Assembly (NCBI GenBank): GCA_913030825.1 | Contig: CAJWCU010000001.1 | Location: forward strand, 1 to 64,000 | Direction: 5' to 3' | DNA length: 64,000 bases | Source: an uncultured Rhodospirillaceae bacterium | Lineage (GTDB): Bacteria; Pseudomonadota; Alphaproteobacteria; Rhodospirillales; Casp-alpha2 | Shown: positions 18,043 to 27,141 of the stretch, piece by piece | Numbering within the stretch: the stretch's first letter is position 1 | Layout of the letters: each line of letters starts with the position of its first letter | The notes under the pieces: model-generated | The model's database searches: none | Told to the model about the DNA's origin: nothing | Seen by the model: the letters and a program-made list of their open reading frames with translations, nothing else | Position numbers and translations under genes: made by a program

Positions 18043-19442
18043 TCCTTGGGCTCCTTGTCTTCCGTCAGGAACGCGGTCACCGAATGCTTTTTGACGAAAA
18101 CGAATTTGGCGGCGGCCTTGATCTGGTCCGCCGTCACGGCGGCGATGCGTTCGGGCCAGGCCTCGACGTCCGCGACCTTCTGGCCGACGGCAAGGGCGGC
18201 GCCCAGGGTCTGCGCCCCGGTGGTAAATGAATCGCGGGCGAACACGGCGCCGGCCAGCATCCGTTTCTTGGCGCGGGCGACTTCGTCCGCCGTCACGCCG
18301 TCGGTTTCGATCTTGTCGATCTCGGCCTGAACGGCGGCCTCGACCTGGGGCAGGGTGACGCCGGGGCGAGGGCTGGCGTAGATCATGAACTGGGTGGGGC
18401 CACGGGAATCGGGGCTGTAATGGCTGCCGGCGCCGACGGCCAATTTGTCGTCGATCACCAGTTTCCGGTACAGCCGCGACGTGCCGCCGCCGCCGAGAAT
18501 CTCGGTCAGGACCTGCAGGGCATCGGCATGTTCCGTCTCGCCGTAAAGATAGCTGGGCGCGATGTAGGAACGGCGCCAGGACGGCTGGCGGACCTGGGTG
18601 TGTTTCATGGCGACGATGCGGGCGGCTTCCTGGGGCGGTTCGGCCGGGCGCAGGCGGTCGATCTTGGGGCCGCGCGGGATGACGCCGTAATACTTCTCCG
18701 CCAGCGGCTTCAATTCCTTGGCGGTGATGTCGCCCGCGACCACCAGGATCGCGTTATTGGGCGCGTACCAGTGTTTGTAGAAATCGGTGATATTCTTGCG
18801 GGTCATGGCGACGATTTCGTGGTCGTAGCCGATGATCGGGCGGCGGTAGGGATAATTGCGATAAAGCGATTCCGACACGTGCTCGCCCAGGATCGCCGAC
18901 GGATTGTTGTCCGTGCGCATGCGCCGTTCCTCGCGCACGACTTGGCGTTCCGGTTCGATGATTTCATCCGTCAGAACCAGGTTGGTCATGCGGTCGGCTT
19001 CCATCGCCATCATGGTTTCCAGATGTTCGCGGGCGATGGTCTGGTGATAGGCCGTGTAGTCGTAGGAGGTGAAGGCGTTTTCCTGCCCGCCGTTTTCCGC
19101 GACGATTTTCGAAAACTCGCCGGGTGCGCGCGTCTTGGTGCCCTTGAACATCAGGTGTTCCAGGAAATGCGCGATCCCTGAATAGCCCGATTGTTCGTCG
19201 GCCGAGCCGACCTTGTACCAGACCATATGGGTGACCACGGGTGCCCGGTGGTTGGAGATCACGACGACCTGCATGCCGTTATCCAGGGTAAAGGTCTCGG
19301 GCGAGAAAACCTTAGCTCGGGCCGGCGCGGCGATTATGGCGAGGGCCAGGACCAGCGCAGCGAGAAGGCCTAAGCGCGGGCACAGTCGGGCGGTCTGCGG
19401 GGAAGGGGCAAAAGACGCCCGTCGGCGGCGAAAAAACGTCAT
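18039..19442 (-). CDS. M16-family zinc peptidase (catalytic partner)
   Basis: A 467-residue M16 peptidase with an arginine-rich start and a hydrophobic signal segment (about residues 22-43, ending APARA). The inverted zinc motif HFLEH is present near residue 92, and the downstream glutamate lies in AMEADRMTNL, so the active site is complete. The protein ends shortly after the second M16 domain. The stop overlaps the following non-catalytic M16 gene by 4 bp. It lies downstream of the DUF3035 lipoprotein gene (181-bp gap) in the lspA gene run. It likely degrades peptides or misfolded proteins in the periplasm. Confidence 0.94.
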   Translation of the reverse strand: MTFFRRRRASFAPSPQTARLCPRLGLLAALVLALAIIAAPARAKVFSPETFTLDNGMQVVVISNHRAPVVTHMVWYKVGSADEQSGYSGIAHFLEHLMFKGTKTRAPGEFSKIVAENGGQENAFTSYDYTAYHQTIAREHLETMMAMEADRMTNLVLTDEIIEPERQVVREERRMRTDNNPSAILGEHVSESLYRNYPYRRPIIGYDHEIVAMTRKNITDFYKHWYAPNNAILVVAGDITAKELKPLAEKYYGVIPRGPKIDRLRPAEPPQEAARIVAMKHTQVRQPSWRRSYIAPSYLYGETEHADALQVLTEILGGGGTSRLYRKLVIDDKLAVGAGSHYSPDSRGPTQFMIYASPRPGVTLPQVEAAVQAEIDKIETDGVTADEVARAKKRMLAGAVFARDSFTTGAQTLGAALAVGQKVADVEAWPERIAAVTADQIKAAAKFVFVKKHSVTAFLTEDKEPKE

Positions 19443-19525
19443 GGGCCAGTCGAACCTCTGCCTTGTTCCGAATGCGGGGCGGCGGGATCGTTCGCGCCCG
19501 ACACGATTAAACCTCTGGGAGAGAT

Positions 19526-19544
19526 AGTCCCTGGGGCCGGGACT
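19526..19544. other. hairpin between the DUF3035 and M16 genes
   Basis: AGTCCC (19526-19531) and GGGACT (19539-19544) form a perfect 6-bp stem with a 7-nt loop in the 181-bp gap. No T-run follows on the minus strand. It may be a weak terminator or processing site; otherwise I see nothing in this gap. Confidence 0.3.
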
Positions 19545-19623
19545 GACAACGCATTGTCGCCGAGATCACGGCCATTTCATGGCGAATCGATGGAGCGGCT
19601 GATTGGCGGCGGAGGAAACGCGG

Positions 19624-20190
19624 CTAGAAGCCAAGGATGCCCTTGCGCGAGGTCTTGCGCTTGATCTCCGGCACCTTGCCCTCGTTGATGGGCTTGCCCA
19701 GCGCCTGGGTCTCCAGGAGGCGGCGCTGTTCTGCCGCCGGGTCGACCACGGTGCCCGGGAATTCCGCGTCGTCGACCCAGAAGATCAGCTTGTCGATCAG
19801 GCGGCGGTCCTCTTCGGATAGGGCCAGCGTTTCCTGGTCGATGGTCTGGCGGATCGTCGGGTCGGCTTCGGTCGCACCCGTCTTGTTCATCAGCGCCGTC
19901 AGGCCCGGCGTCGCGGCGACCAGGGCCTGTTTCTGGACCGGGCGGCGCAGCACGGCGGCGCGGGCCTGGTCCCGGGGGCTGTAGGTTTCCAGCTGTTCAC
20001 GGCCCGGCTCGGGCGGGCGCAAGGCGTAATCCGGCGGCAGCGACAACGGCGGGCGTTTGTAGACGGCGAACTCGTCGGGCGCTTTCTTGCTGCCCGACAT
20101 GGCGCGTTTCACGGAATCGCAGGCGCCCAGACCGGCGGCCATGACGATGACCAGGGAAAGAGCCGTCAATTTTGCGAGGTATCGTTTCAT
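19624..20190 (-). CDS. DUF3035 lipoprotein, BamC/BamF-like motif
   Basis: A 188-residue lipoprotein. The start at ATG 20190 gives a lipoprotein signal with lipobox LGAC (Cys about residue 25). Just after it comes APDEFAVYKRPPLSLPPDY, the proline-rich motif of DUF3035. This motif resembles the segment shared by BamC and the alphaproteobacterial BamF subunits of the outer-membrane protein assembly complex. The remainder is charged and lacks other domains. It follows lspA, the signal peptidase that would process it, on the same strand. Assignment to the BAM complex is inference; the family and the lipobox are seen. Confidence 0.82.
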   Translation of the reverse strand: MKRYLAKLTALSLVIVMAAGLGACDSVKRAMSGSKKAPDEFAVYKRPPLSLPPDYALRPPEPGREQLETYSPRDQARAAVLRRPVQKQALVAATPGLTALMNKTGATEADPTIRQTIDQETLALSEEDRRLIDKLIFWVDDAEFPGTVVDPAAEQRRLLETQALGKPINEGKVPEIKRKTSRKGILGF

Positions 20191-20238
20191 GCCCAACGTA
20201 TCCAGACGCGTTTCGTGTTGCCGTTTCTGCGTTGTCGT

Positions 20239-20259
20239 TTCGCGGAAAAAGGCCGCGAA
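20239..20259. other. hairpin between lspA and the DUF3035 gene
   Basis: TTCGCGG (20239-20245) and CCGCGAA (20253-20259) form a perfect 7-bp stem in the 130-bp gap. On the minus strand the loop reads CCTTTTT, and no T-run follows the stem, so it is not a classical terminator. Confidence 0.3.
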
Positions 20260-20320
20260 GTCGTGCCGGGGGGATTTCGCCGGGAGAAAGCCTGGCGCCG
20301 CCCCGATCGACGCGGCCAAT

Positions 20321-20845
20321 CTACGATGATTTGTCCCGTTGAAACAAGGAATCAAGGATCAGCAGCGCCGCGCCGACGGTAATCGCGCTGTCGGCCACGT
20401 TAAACGCGGGCCAATGGGCGCCCGCGACGTGCAGATCGACGAAATCAACGACCGCGCCATGGACCATGCGGTCGATCACGTTGCCCAGGGCCCCGCCCAG
20501 GATCGCGCCCAGGCCCCAACCGACCCAGCGATTCGGTCCTTTCAGCAGCCAGATCAGCAGGACCACCGAGACGGCGACGGCAAGCGCCGAGAGAATCCAG
20601 GGCCCATGTTCGGATGCCGTGTTGAACAGGCCGAAGCTGACGCCCCGGTTCCAAACCAGGACCAGATTGGCGAAGGGCAGCACCTCGATCACCCGGGGCG
20701 GGTTCATCACATCCAGCAGAACCCACCACTTGGTCGCTTGATCGGCCAGGATGATCAATGCCGCGATGGCCAGACCCTGGCGGCGGACCGCCGATGGCGC
20801 GCCGGCCGAATGTTCGCTCTGAGGATCGATCTGAGAATCCGTCAC
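20321..20845 (-). CDS. lspA: lipoprotein signal peptidase (signal peptidase II)
   Basis: LspA cleaves signal peptides of diacylated prolipoproteins in the inner membrane. The protein has 174 residues. Four membrane helices are visible. The two catalytic aspartates lie in GNVIDRM and AFNVADSAI, and DQATKWW marks the N-terminal helix. The start is GTG 20845, the only good start before ileS; the stop of ileS is 19 bp upstream. The order ribF-ileS-lspA is widely conserved in proteobacteria and is seen here. Confidence 0.96.
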   Translation of the reverse strand: MTDSQIDPQSEHSAGAPSAVRRQGLAIAALIILADQATKWWVLLDVMNPPRVIEVLPFANLVLVWNRGVSFGLFNTASEHGPWILSALAVAVSVVLLIWLLKGPNRWVGWGLGAILGGALGNVIDRMVHGAVVDFVDLHVAGAHWPAFNVADSAITVGAALLILDSLFQRDKSS

Positions 20846-20864
20846 GGTCTCGGCCCCGCGCCGC

Positions 20865-23789
20865 CTATTCGGCGGCCAGGGGCGAATGGCGCACGGCGTC
20901 GGCGCAGCGCGCGCAGACCGTCGGATGATCGGCGTCCGATCCGACGTCCGGCAGGATTTTCCAACACCGCTCGCACTTCTCACCGTCGGCCAGAACCGGC
21001 ACGACGGCGACGCCTGGCGCTTCGGCCAGGGTATAGGCGCCGTCGGGTGCCGTTGCCGTGGTGATCTCACCCGACGAGGTGATGAAGATCGCGGGCAGGT
21101 CCAGGCCCTCCAGCGCCGCCGCCTGTTCGGCGGTGACATGGACCGTGACATGGGCCTGCAGTGAGGCGCCGATGCGTTTCTCGGCGCGCTCCAGCTCCAG
21201 CGCGCCGGTGACGGCGCGGCGGACCTGGCGGATGGTCCGCCATTTCTCTTCCAGCGCTTCGTCGTGCCAGGTGCTCGGAATATCCGGGAACTGGCGGCGA
21301 TGGACGCTGTTCTTGGGATCGGGCGCATCCAGACGTTGTTGCCAGGCTTCCTCCGCTGTGAAGCAAAGGAAGGGAGCGAGCCAAGCGGTCAGGCAGTTGA
21401 ACAATTCGTCCAGCACCGTGCGCGCGGCGCGGCGTTCGACGGAATCGGCGCGATCGCAATAGAACGTGTCCTTGCGGATGTCGAAATAGAAGGCCGACAG
21501 GTCGACGGCGCAGAAATTGTGCAGCTCCGTGAACACACCGTGGAATTCGAAGCTGTCGCAGGCACCGCGCAGCATTTTGTCCAGCCGCCACAGGCGCGAC
21601 AGGACCCAGCGCTCCAATTCCGGCATCTCGTCGTAGGACAGGCGTTCGGATTGGTCGAAGCCGTCCAGATTGCCCAAGAGGTAGCGCAGCGTGTTGCGCA
21701 GGCGGCGATAGATATCGGCGTGGAACTTGACGATTTCCGGCCCGATGCGCAGGTCCTCGGAATAGTTCGACCCGACCACCCAGAGGCGCAGAATATCGGC
21801 GCCGTGTTGGTTGCAGACGTCCTGCGGTGCGGTGATGTTGCCCAGGGACTTGGACATTTTCTGCCCGTCCTCGGCCATCACGAAGCCATGGGTCAGGACC
21901 GCGTCGTAGGGGGCGCGGCCCCGCGTGCCGCAGGATTCCAGCAGGCTCGAATGGAACCAGCCGCGATGCTGGTCGGTGCCTTCGAGGTAGAGCGAGGCGG
22001 GCCAGGAAAGGTCGTCGCGCTGTTCCAGGACGAAGGCGTGGGTCGATCCGGAATCGAACCAGACGTCCAGAATGTCGGTGACCTGTTCGTAATCCTCGGC
22101 CGAATATTCGTTGCCCAGGAACCGCGACGGATCGGCGGAGAACCAGGCGTCCGCGCCCTCGGCCTCGAAGGACTCGACGATGCGGGCGTTGACCGCCGGA
22201 TCGCGCAGCAGTTCGCCCGTTTCCTTATGAACGAAGACGGTGATCGGCACGCCCCAGGCGCGCTGGCGCGAAATGACCCAGTCGGGCCGGTTTTCGATCA
22301 TCGCATGCAGGCGGGCCTGCCCGGCGCCCGGCACGAACTTGGTGTCGCCGATGGCGCCCAGCGCGATATCGCGCAGGCTGCCCCTGCCGCTGGTGTCACC
22401 GTCGCCGCCGGGGACGTCGAAGTCCTTGTCCATGGAAATGAACCATTGCGGCGTGTTGCGGAAGATGACCGGCTTCTTCGACCGCCAGGAATGGGGATAT
22501 TGGTGCTTCAGCCGCCCGCGCGCCAGCAGTTTGCCTTCGGCGACCAGGGCGTCGATGACGACCTTGTTGGCGTCGCCCTTTTTGCCCTTGTCGGTGATGA
22601 CCTGGGCCCCTTCGAAGCCGGGGGCTTCGGGGGTGAAGCGGCCGTCGGCGTCGACGGTATAGGGGATGTGGCTGTCGATGCCGCGTTCGGCCAGCAACTT
22701 GCCCGAAGACATCCAGGCCTCGAAATCCTCGCGTCCGTGGCCGGGGGCGGTATGGACGAAGCCGGTGCCGGTCTCGTCCGTCACATGATCGCCGTCCAGC
22801 AGCGGCACGTCGAAGTCGTAGCCCCCATGATCTCCCATGCCGCGGAACGGATGGGCGCAGGTGAGGCCCGCCAGGGTCTCGGCCGCCACATTGCAGACGC
22901 GGACATGCCCGTCGACCCGTGCCGATTTGAATACGTCTTCGGCAAGCGCGTCGGCCAGGATCAGCTTGTCGCCGGTCTTCGCCCAATTGTCCTCGGGCGC
23001 TTCGGTGATTTCATAAAGGCCGTAGGAAATACGGTTGGAGAAACAGACCGCCCGGTTGCCGGGGATGGTCCAGGGCGTGGTGGTCCAGATGACGACCGAG
23101 GCATCGGCCAGGGCATCGTCGCCGGACACCACCGGGAACTTGACCCAGATGGTGTCCGATTCATGGTCGTGGTATTCGACCTCGGCCTCGGCCAGGGCCG
23201 TCTTCTCGACGACCGACCACATCACCGGCTTGGAGCCGCGGTAAAGCAGGCCGTTGTCCAGGAACTTCAAAAGCTCTCGGGCGATCTGCGCTTCCGCGCC
23301 GAAGCTCATGGTGGTGTAGGGATCGGCCCAATCGCCGATAACCCCTAAGCGCTTGAACTCATCGCGCTGCACGCCGATCCAATGTTGGGCGAAATCGCGG
23401 CATTCCTGGCGGAATTCGACGACCGGCACCTGGTCCTTGTCCTTGCCCTGGGCGCGGTACTGTTCTTCGATCTTCCATTCGATGGGCAGGCCGTGACAGT
23501 CCCAGCCGGGCACGTAATTGGCATCCTTGCCCATCATCTGCTGGGCCCGCACGATCACGTCCTTGAGAATCTTGTTCAGGGCATGACCGATGTGCAGGTT
23601 GCCGTTGGCATAGGGCGGACCGTCGTGCAGGACGAAGGGCGGCCGGCCCTTGGCGTCTTCGCGCAAAAGCTCATAGAGCCCGATCTGCTCCCACTGCTCG
23701 ATGATGCCCGGTTCCTTCCCGGCCAATCCGGCCTTCATGGGGAAGTCGGTCTTCGGCAGGAATACGGTGGATTTGTAATCGACGCTCAT
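20865..23789 (-). CDS. ileS: isoleucyl-tRNA synthetase
   Basis: IleS charges tRNA-Ile. The protein has 974 residues. It has the class I motifs HIGHAL near residue 65 and KMSKSLGN near residue 645. The editing (CP1) domain holds [11 protein letters not shown]. The C-terminal CERCW zinc-finger half and ARCADA cysteines are intact. Its ATG overlaps the ribF stop by 4 bp. The middle gene of the conserved ribF-ileS-lspA set. Confidence 0.98.
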   Translation of the reverse strand: MSVDYKSTVFLPKTDFPMKAGLAGKEPGIIEQWEQIGLYELLREDAKGRPPFVLHDGPPYANGNLHIGHALNKILKDVIVRAQQMMGKDANYVPGWDCHGLPIEWKIEEQYRAQGKDKDQVPVVEFRQECRDFAQHWIGVQRDEFKRLGVIGDWADPYTTMSFGAEAQIARELLKFLDNGLLYRGSKPVMWSVVEKTALAEAEVEYHDHESDTIWVKFPVVSGDDALADASVVIWTTTPWTIPGNRAVCFSNRISYGLYEITEAPEDNWAKTGDKLILADALAEDVFKSARVDGHVRVCNVAAETLAGLTCAHPFRGMGDHGGYDFDVPLLDGDHVTDETGTGFVHTAPGHGREDFEAWMSSGKLLAERGIDSHIPYTVDADGRFTPEAPGFEGAQVITDKGKKGDANKVVIDALVAEGKLLARGRLKHQYPHSWRSKKPVIFRNTPQWFISMDKDFDVPGGDGDTSGRGSLRDIALGAIGDTKFVPGAGQARLHAMIENRPDWVISRQRAWGVPITVFVHKETGELLRDPAVNARIVESFEAEGADAWFSADPSRFLGNEYSAEDYEQVTDILDVWFDSGSTHAFVLEQRDDLSWPASLYLEGTDQHRGWFHSSLLESCGTRGRAPYDAVLTHGFVMAEDGQKMSKSLGNITAPQDVCNQHGADILRLWVVGSNYSEDLRIGPEIVKFHADIYRRLRNTLRYLLGNLDGFDQSERLSYDEMPELERWVLSRLWRLDKMLRGACDSFEFHGVFTELHNFCAVDLSAFYFDIRKDTFYCDRADSVERRAARTVLDELFNCLTAWLAPFLCFTAEEAWQQRLDAPDPKNSVHRRQFPDIPSTWHDEALEEKWRTIRQVRRAVTGALELERAEKRIGASLQAHVTVHVTAEQAAALEGLDLPAIFITSSGEITTATAPDGAYTLAEAPGVAVVPVLADGEKCERCWKILPDVGSDADHPTVCARCADAVRHSPLAAE

Positions 23790-24748
23790 GGTTCCGTTTT
23801 CGATAAAATTCGGCGCGCTTGTTCGCTGTCCGCGGCGATTTGTGCCTTCAATTGGTCGATCCCGTCAAACTTCTTTTCCGGGCGCAGGAAATCAACCAAT
23901 CCGACGCCCAGGCGCTTGCCGTACAGATCGCCCTCGAAATCGAACAGAAAGACCTCCAGCAAATCCGCCTCTCCGGCAAAGGTCGGGCGTTTGCCTAAGT
24001 TCGCGACGCCGTTGAATTCCCGGCCTTTTCCGCCTTCGCCGATCCGCACGCGCACGGCGTAGACGCCGCGCGCCGGGCGCAGGTAGGTGCCCAGCGCGAT
24101 GTTCGCCGTGGGAAAGCCGATGGTCCGGCCGCGTTGGTCGCCCGCGATGACGCGGCCTTCGATTTCGAAGGTCCGGCCCAGGATGCGCGCGGCCATGCGC
24201 GGATCGCCCGCGGTCAGCGCATCGCGGATGCCGGTCGATGAAAACGGCAGGTCGTCCTCCGCCGCTTCGACCTTGAAGGTCTGGGCCCGCACGGCGGTGA
24301 AATCGAAGCCGAACTTCTGGCCGTAGGACAGCAGCATTTCGCAATTGCCGCCCCGGCCCTTGCCGAACACGAAGTCGTATCCGCAAACAACGTGCCGCGC
24401 CCCGATGCCGCCGACCAGGACCTTTTCGATGAAATCCTCGGCGGTCAGGGACGAAAACGTCTTGTTGAATTGCTGCACGAAGATGCTGTCGACGCCCAGG
24501 GCGAAGATCTGGCGCGCCTTGGCGTGAAACGGCGTCAGGCGGAAATGCGGCGTGCCGGGCGCGAAGAAGGCGCGGGGATGGGGCTCGAACGTCAACACGC
24601 CCCAGGGCCGCGCCGTGGCATGGGCGATGGCGCCCGCCTCGCCGATCACGGCGCGGTGGCCCAAATGCACGCCGTCGAAGTTGCCGATGGCGACGACGGC
24701 GCCCCGGGCATCTTCCGGAATGCTTTGATAGTGACGAAAAACCCGCAT
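23786..24748 (-). CDS. ribF: bifunctional riboflavin kinase / FAD synthetase
   Basis: RibF makes FMN and FAD from riboflavin. The protein has 320 residues. The N-terminal adenylyltransferase domain has [10 protein letters not shown] near residue 19 and the [10 protein letters not shown] motif near residue 165. The C-terminal flavokinase domain has TIGFPTANI and [10 protein letters not shown], with the final [17 protein letters not shown] 24748 gives the family N-terminus; the open frame extends 13 codons further upstream. It overlaps ileS by 4 bp and follows the MaoC-type gene by 70 bp. Confidence 0.96.
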   Translation of the reverse strand: MRVFRHYQSIPEDARGAVVAIGNFDGVHLGHRAVIGEAGAIAHATARPWGVLTFEPHPRAFFAPGTPHFRLTPFHAKARQIFALGVDSIFVQQFNKTFSSLTAEDFIEKVLVGGIGARHVVCGYDFVFGKGRGGNCEMLLSYGQKFGFDFTAVRAQTFKVEAAEDDLPFSSTGIRDALTAGDPRMAARILGRTFEIEGRVIAGDQRGRTIGFPTANIALGTYLRPARGVYAVRVRIGEGGKGREFNGVANLGKRPTFAGEADLLEVFLFDFEGDLYGKRLGVGLVDFLRPEKKFDGIDQLKAQIAADSEQARRILSKTEP

Positions 24749-24818
24749 GACGCCGGTGAAATTGCCCCCGCGGCGGCCCGCGGTCAACCTTGGCTTGAGA
24801 ACTGGGCTGTAGCCCGGA

Positions 24819-25274
24819 TCAGCTTTTGCGCGACGGCACCATGATGGTGGCGTCGCCGTCGAGCACGACCTTCTCGCCGACCAGGCATTGGGTCTGCAGT
24901 TTCACGAAGTTCTTGTCGGGGAAGGTTTCCATGATCGTGACCCGCGCGACGACCGTGTCGCCGGCCTTGACCGGGGCCTTGAACTTCAGGTTCTGGCCGA
25001 CGTAGATGCAGCCGGGACCGGGCATCTTGGTGCCGATCACGGTGGAGATGTAGCTGGCGGTCAGCAGGCCATGGGCGATGCAGCCTTCGAACATGGTTTC
25101 CTGGGCGAACTCCTGGTTCAGGTGAACCGGATTGGTGTCGCCGGACACACCCGCGAAGATCAGGATATCGGATTCGGAAATGGTGCGGGAAAATTCGTCG
25201 CTCTGCCCGACTTCCAGGTCTTCGAAATAATATCCGTGGAGTTTGTCGAGTGCCGTCACGGCGTGGGTGTCCAT
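24819..25274 (-). CDS. MaoC-family (R)-hydratase-like protein
   Basis: A 151-residue single hot-dog-fold protein of the MaoC dehydratase family. The hydratase signature is visible: DTNPVHLNQEFA carries the D-x4-H catalytic pair, followed by IAHGLLTASYIS. Such proteins hydrate 2-enoyl-CoA to (R)-3-hydroxyacyl-CoA. The exact acyl-CoA is unknown. ATG 25274 is chosen over a TTG at 25289. The gene heads the minus-strand run maoC-ribF-ileS-lspA and diverges from the M23 gene at 25445. Confidence 0.9.
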   Translation of the reverse strand: MDTHAVTALDKLHGYYFEDLEVGQSDEFSRTISESDILIFAGVSGDTNPVHLNQEFAQETMFEGCIAHGLLTASYISTVIGTKMPGPGCIYVGQNLKFKAPVKAGDTVVARVTIMETFPDKNFVKLQTQCLVGEKVVLDGDATIMVPSRKS

Positions 25275-25444
25275 TTCTACGCGCTCCAATTCATCATCGT
25301 ATTGGCTGTTTTTTTAGGTGCGCCGGACGATTTCGCAGCGCAGCGACGGCATTTTGCATCGCAATATCCAGCCCGGCAAGTGAATGTTTTGCGCCACTGC
25401 CCGGCCCGTGTAGCATGCGGGGCGGAGGGCAGAGGGTTTTGCGA

Positions 25445-26491
25445 ATGATCGGAATACGGCGGTTTTTCAACGCCCTGGCGGGTGTTCTCGTGTTCGTGGG
25501 TGCGCTCTCCGGCGCAATCGTGACGGGGGTGGAGGCAGCAGACGGCGGCCAAGGTGGCCCGCCCCCATTGGGCCTGCCATTGCTCTGCGAGCCGGGGCGG
25601 ACCTGTTGGCTGGTCAATCAGGTCGATCATGATCCGGGCCCCGGCATGCGCGATTATCTTTGCGGCGCGCATGGCTACGACGGCCATACAGGGGTCGATT
25701 TCGCGATCCGCGACTATTCGAAAATGGACGACGGCGTGCCGGTGGTCGCCGCGGCGGCGGGCACGGTCCTGCGCCTGCGCGACGGCATGTTGGACGGCGA
25801 CGTGGGCCTGGTCGGCAAGGCCGCCGTGGCCGGGCGGGGCTGCGGCAATTCGGTGGCCATCGGGCACGACGGCGGCTGGGAGACCTATTACTGCCATCTG
25901 CGGCGCGGCTCGCTCACCGTGCGCCCGGGCCAGCGGGTGGAAAAGGGCGAAAAGCTGGGCTTCGTCGGGTCCTCCGGCTTGGCGGAATTCCCGCATGTCC
26001 ACCTGGGCGTGCGGCACAACGGGAAATTCCTCGACCCCTTCGTCGGGAGGTCGCGAACATCCGACTGCGGGCCCGGCGCGCGGCCGTTCTGGGATGCGGC
26101 GACCCTGGCGCGCCTGCAGGGGCCGATGACGGCGCTCTACGATGCCGGATTCGCGCCGACCGAGGTCAATGCGGTGGCGCTTCGGCGGGGCTTCTACCGC
26201 GATGCCGAATTATCGACGAAATCGCCGGTCCTGATTTTCTGGGTCGATGCCTTTTGGGTACATAAGGGCGATGTCCTGACCATGACGGTGACCGATCCGC
26301 GCGGCCGCAAGATGGTCGACAAGACGATGCCCGTGGAAAAGACCCAGGCCCGGCACATGCGGTTCGTCGGCAAACGCAAATCTGTCGACTGGCACGAAGG
26401 GCGCTATACCGGCATCGCCGTGTTGGCGCGCAAGACCAAGAGCGGCGACACGGAAACCTTCCGTATCGAACGAAATCTGGAGATCAAGTAG
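25445..26491 (+). CDS. M23-family metallopeptidase with C-terminal beta domain
   Basis: A 348-residue exported protein. A signal peptide covers about residues 1-35 (ending GVEAAD). The M23 domain (about residues 40-220) has GYDGHTGVDFA, with the HxxxD zinc motif, and FPHVHLGV (HxH), so the metal site is intact. Cysteines in LCEPGRTCW, YLCG and GCG may form disulfides. The C-terminal ~110 residues form a strand-rich domain without a recognised name. ATG 25445 with the signal peptide fixes the start. A -35/-10-like pair (TTGCGC near 25389, TAGCAT near 25411) lies upstream. It likely hydrolyses or binds peptidoglycan. Confidence 0.9.
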   Translation: MIGIRRFFNALAGVLVFVGALSGAIVTGVEAADGGQGGPPPLGLPLLCEPGRTCWLVNQVDHDPGPGMRDYLCGAHGYDGHTGVDFAIRDYSKMDDGVPVVAAAAGTVLRLRDGMLDGDVGLVGKAAVAGRGCGNSVAIGHDGGWETYYCHLRRGSLTVRPGQRVEKGEKLGFVGSSGLAEFPHVHLGVRHNGKFLDPFVGRSRTSDCGPGARPFWDAATLARLQGPMTALYDAGFAPTEVNAVALRRGFYRDAELSTKSPVLIFWVDAFWVHKGDVLTMTVTDPRGRKMVDKTMPVEKTQARHMRFVGKRKSVDWHEGRYTGIAVLARKTKSGDTETFRIERNLEIK

Positions 26492-26514
26492 GAGGTCTGG
26501 GATTTGGCCGTCGG

Positions 26515-26528
26515 CGCCCGAAGGGGCG
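26515..26528. terminator. weak hairpin between converging genes
   Basis: CGCCC (26515-26519) and GGGCG (26524-26528) form a 5-bp stem with a GAAG loop in the 43-bp gap between the M23 gene and the recombinase-like orphan. No T-run is present; a weak shared terminator is possible. Confidence 0.25.
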
Positions 26529-26534
26529 GGGCGG

Positions 26535-27005
26535 TCAGGTCATCGACGGCCGGCGCGAGACCAGCTTGGGCGTCGCGCGAAGGGCCCGGCGAATACCCTG
26601 GGCGGCGTCCTGGGTGCGGTTCTGGACTTCGCGCTGAACCCGCGATGCGGCGGTCGCTTCGGCCTCGGCCTCTGCCTTGGTGGGTGGAGCGGCGGCGAAG
26701 TCTTCCTCGTTGAACAGGGCGGCGGCCTGGGTCTTGTCGATTTCCCGTTCTTCCTGGCGCTGGGCGATCAGGTTCAAGGTCCGCGTCACCAAGGGATGAC
26801 GGTCGGGCCGCTTGCGCGATTTGCGCATGTGCTCCTTGGCGATCGCCTTCACGATGTTGACGATGGTCTGATAACGGTGATGGGTCTCGCACCAACGGGC
26901 ATAGGCGGCCACCGTCCACGGGTTGGCCGGCAGGGGTTTCAGGCCCCGCTTGTGGCACCAGTCGACGAAAAACTTCCAGGCCGTGGTTTGATTCAATCGT
27001 GGCAT
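26535..27005 (-). CDS. orphan tyrosine-recombinase core-binding-like domain protein
   Basis: A 156-residue protein. Residues about 8-85 resemble the N-terminal SAM-like core-binding domain of tyrosine recombinases: FVDWCHKRGLKPLPA, then PWTVAAYARWC, TIVNIVKAIAKEH and HPLVTRTLNLIAQ, in the family order. The catalytic domain with its R-H-R-Y residues is absent. The tail after residue 95 is Ala/Glu-rich, then basic. ATG 27005 begins MPRLNQTTAWKFF, matching such domains. It converges with the M23 gene and diverges from the tartrate-dehydrogenase-type gene. It could be a domesticated DNA-binding remnant or a recombinase fragment. Domain identity is by eye. Confidence 0.78.
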   Translation of the reverse strand: MPRLNQTTAWKFFVDWCHKRGLKPLPANPWTVAAYARWCETHHRYQTIVNIVKAIAKEHMRKSRKRPDRHPLVTRTLNLIAQRQEEREIDKTQAAALFNEEDFAAAPPTKAEAEAEATAASRVQREVQNRTQDAAQGIRRALRATPKLVSRRPSMT

Positions 27006-27039
27006 TGGTTCTATTTTGCCGCTTCGAAATTTCAAAGTC

Positions 27040-27053
27040 CCGTCCCGGGACGG
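27040..27053. promoter_or_regulatory. 14-bp palindrome adjoining the -35 of the 27142 gene
   Basis: CCGTCCCGGGACGG is a perfect palindrome ending one base before a TTGACC -35 element. It could be an operator, but GC-rich palindromes also arise by chance here. Confidence 0.3.
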
Positions 27054-27054
27054 C

Positions 27055-27082
27055 TTGACCCGGGGCGAAATTCCACTATTCA
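27055..27082 (+). promoter_or_regulatory. candidate sigma-70 promoter for the dehydrogenase-ferredoxin pair
   Basis: -35 TTGACC (27055-27060) and -10 TATTCA (27077-27082) are separated by 16 bp. A start near 27089 would give a leader of about 50 nt before ATG 27142. Confidence 0.5.
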
Positions 27083-27141
27083 AGCCCCGTGCGTGTCAAC
27101 GCTCGGTTAATAATCCCCGGAATTATGGAGAAAATTGGACC

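Noticed and set aside
21264-23348. A 694-codon open frame on the plus strand opposite ileS
   Set aside because: High GC makes long antisense frames common; ileS on the other strand has all family motifs and this frame has none.
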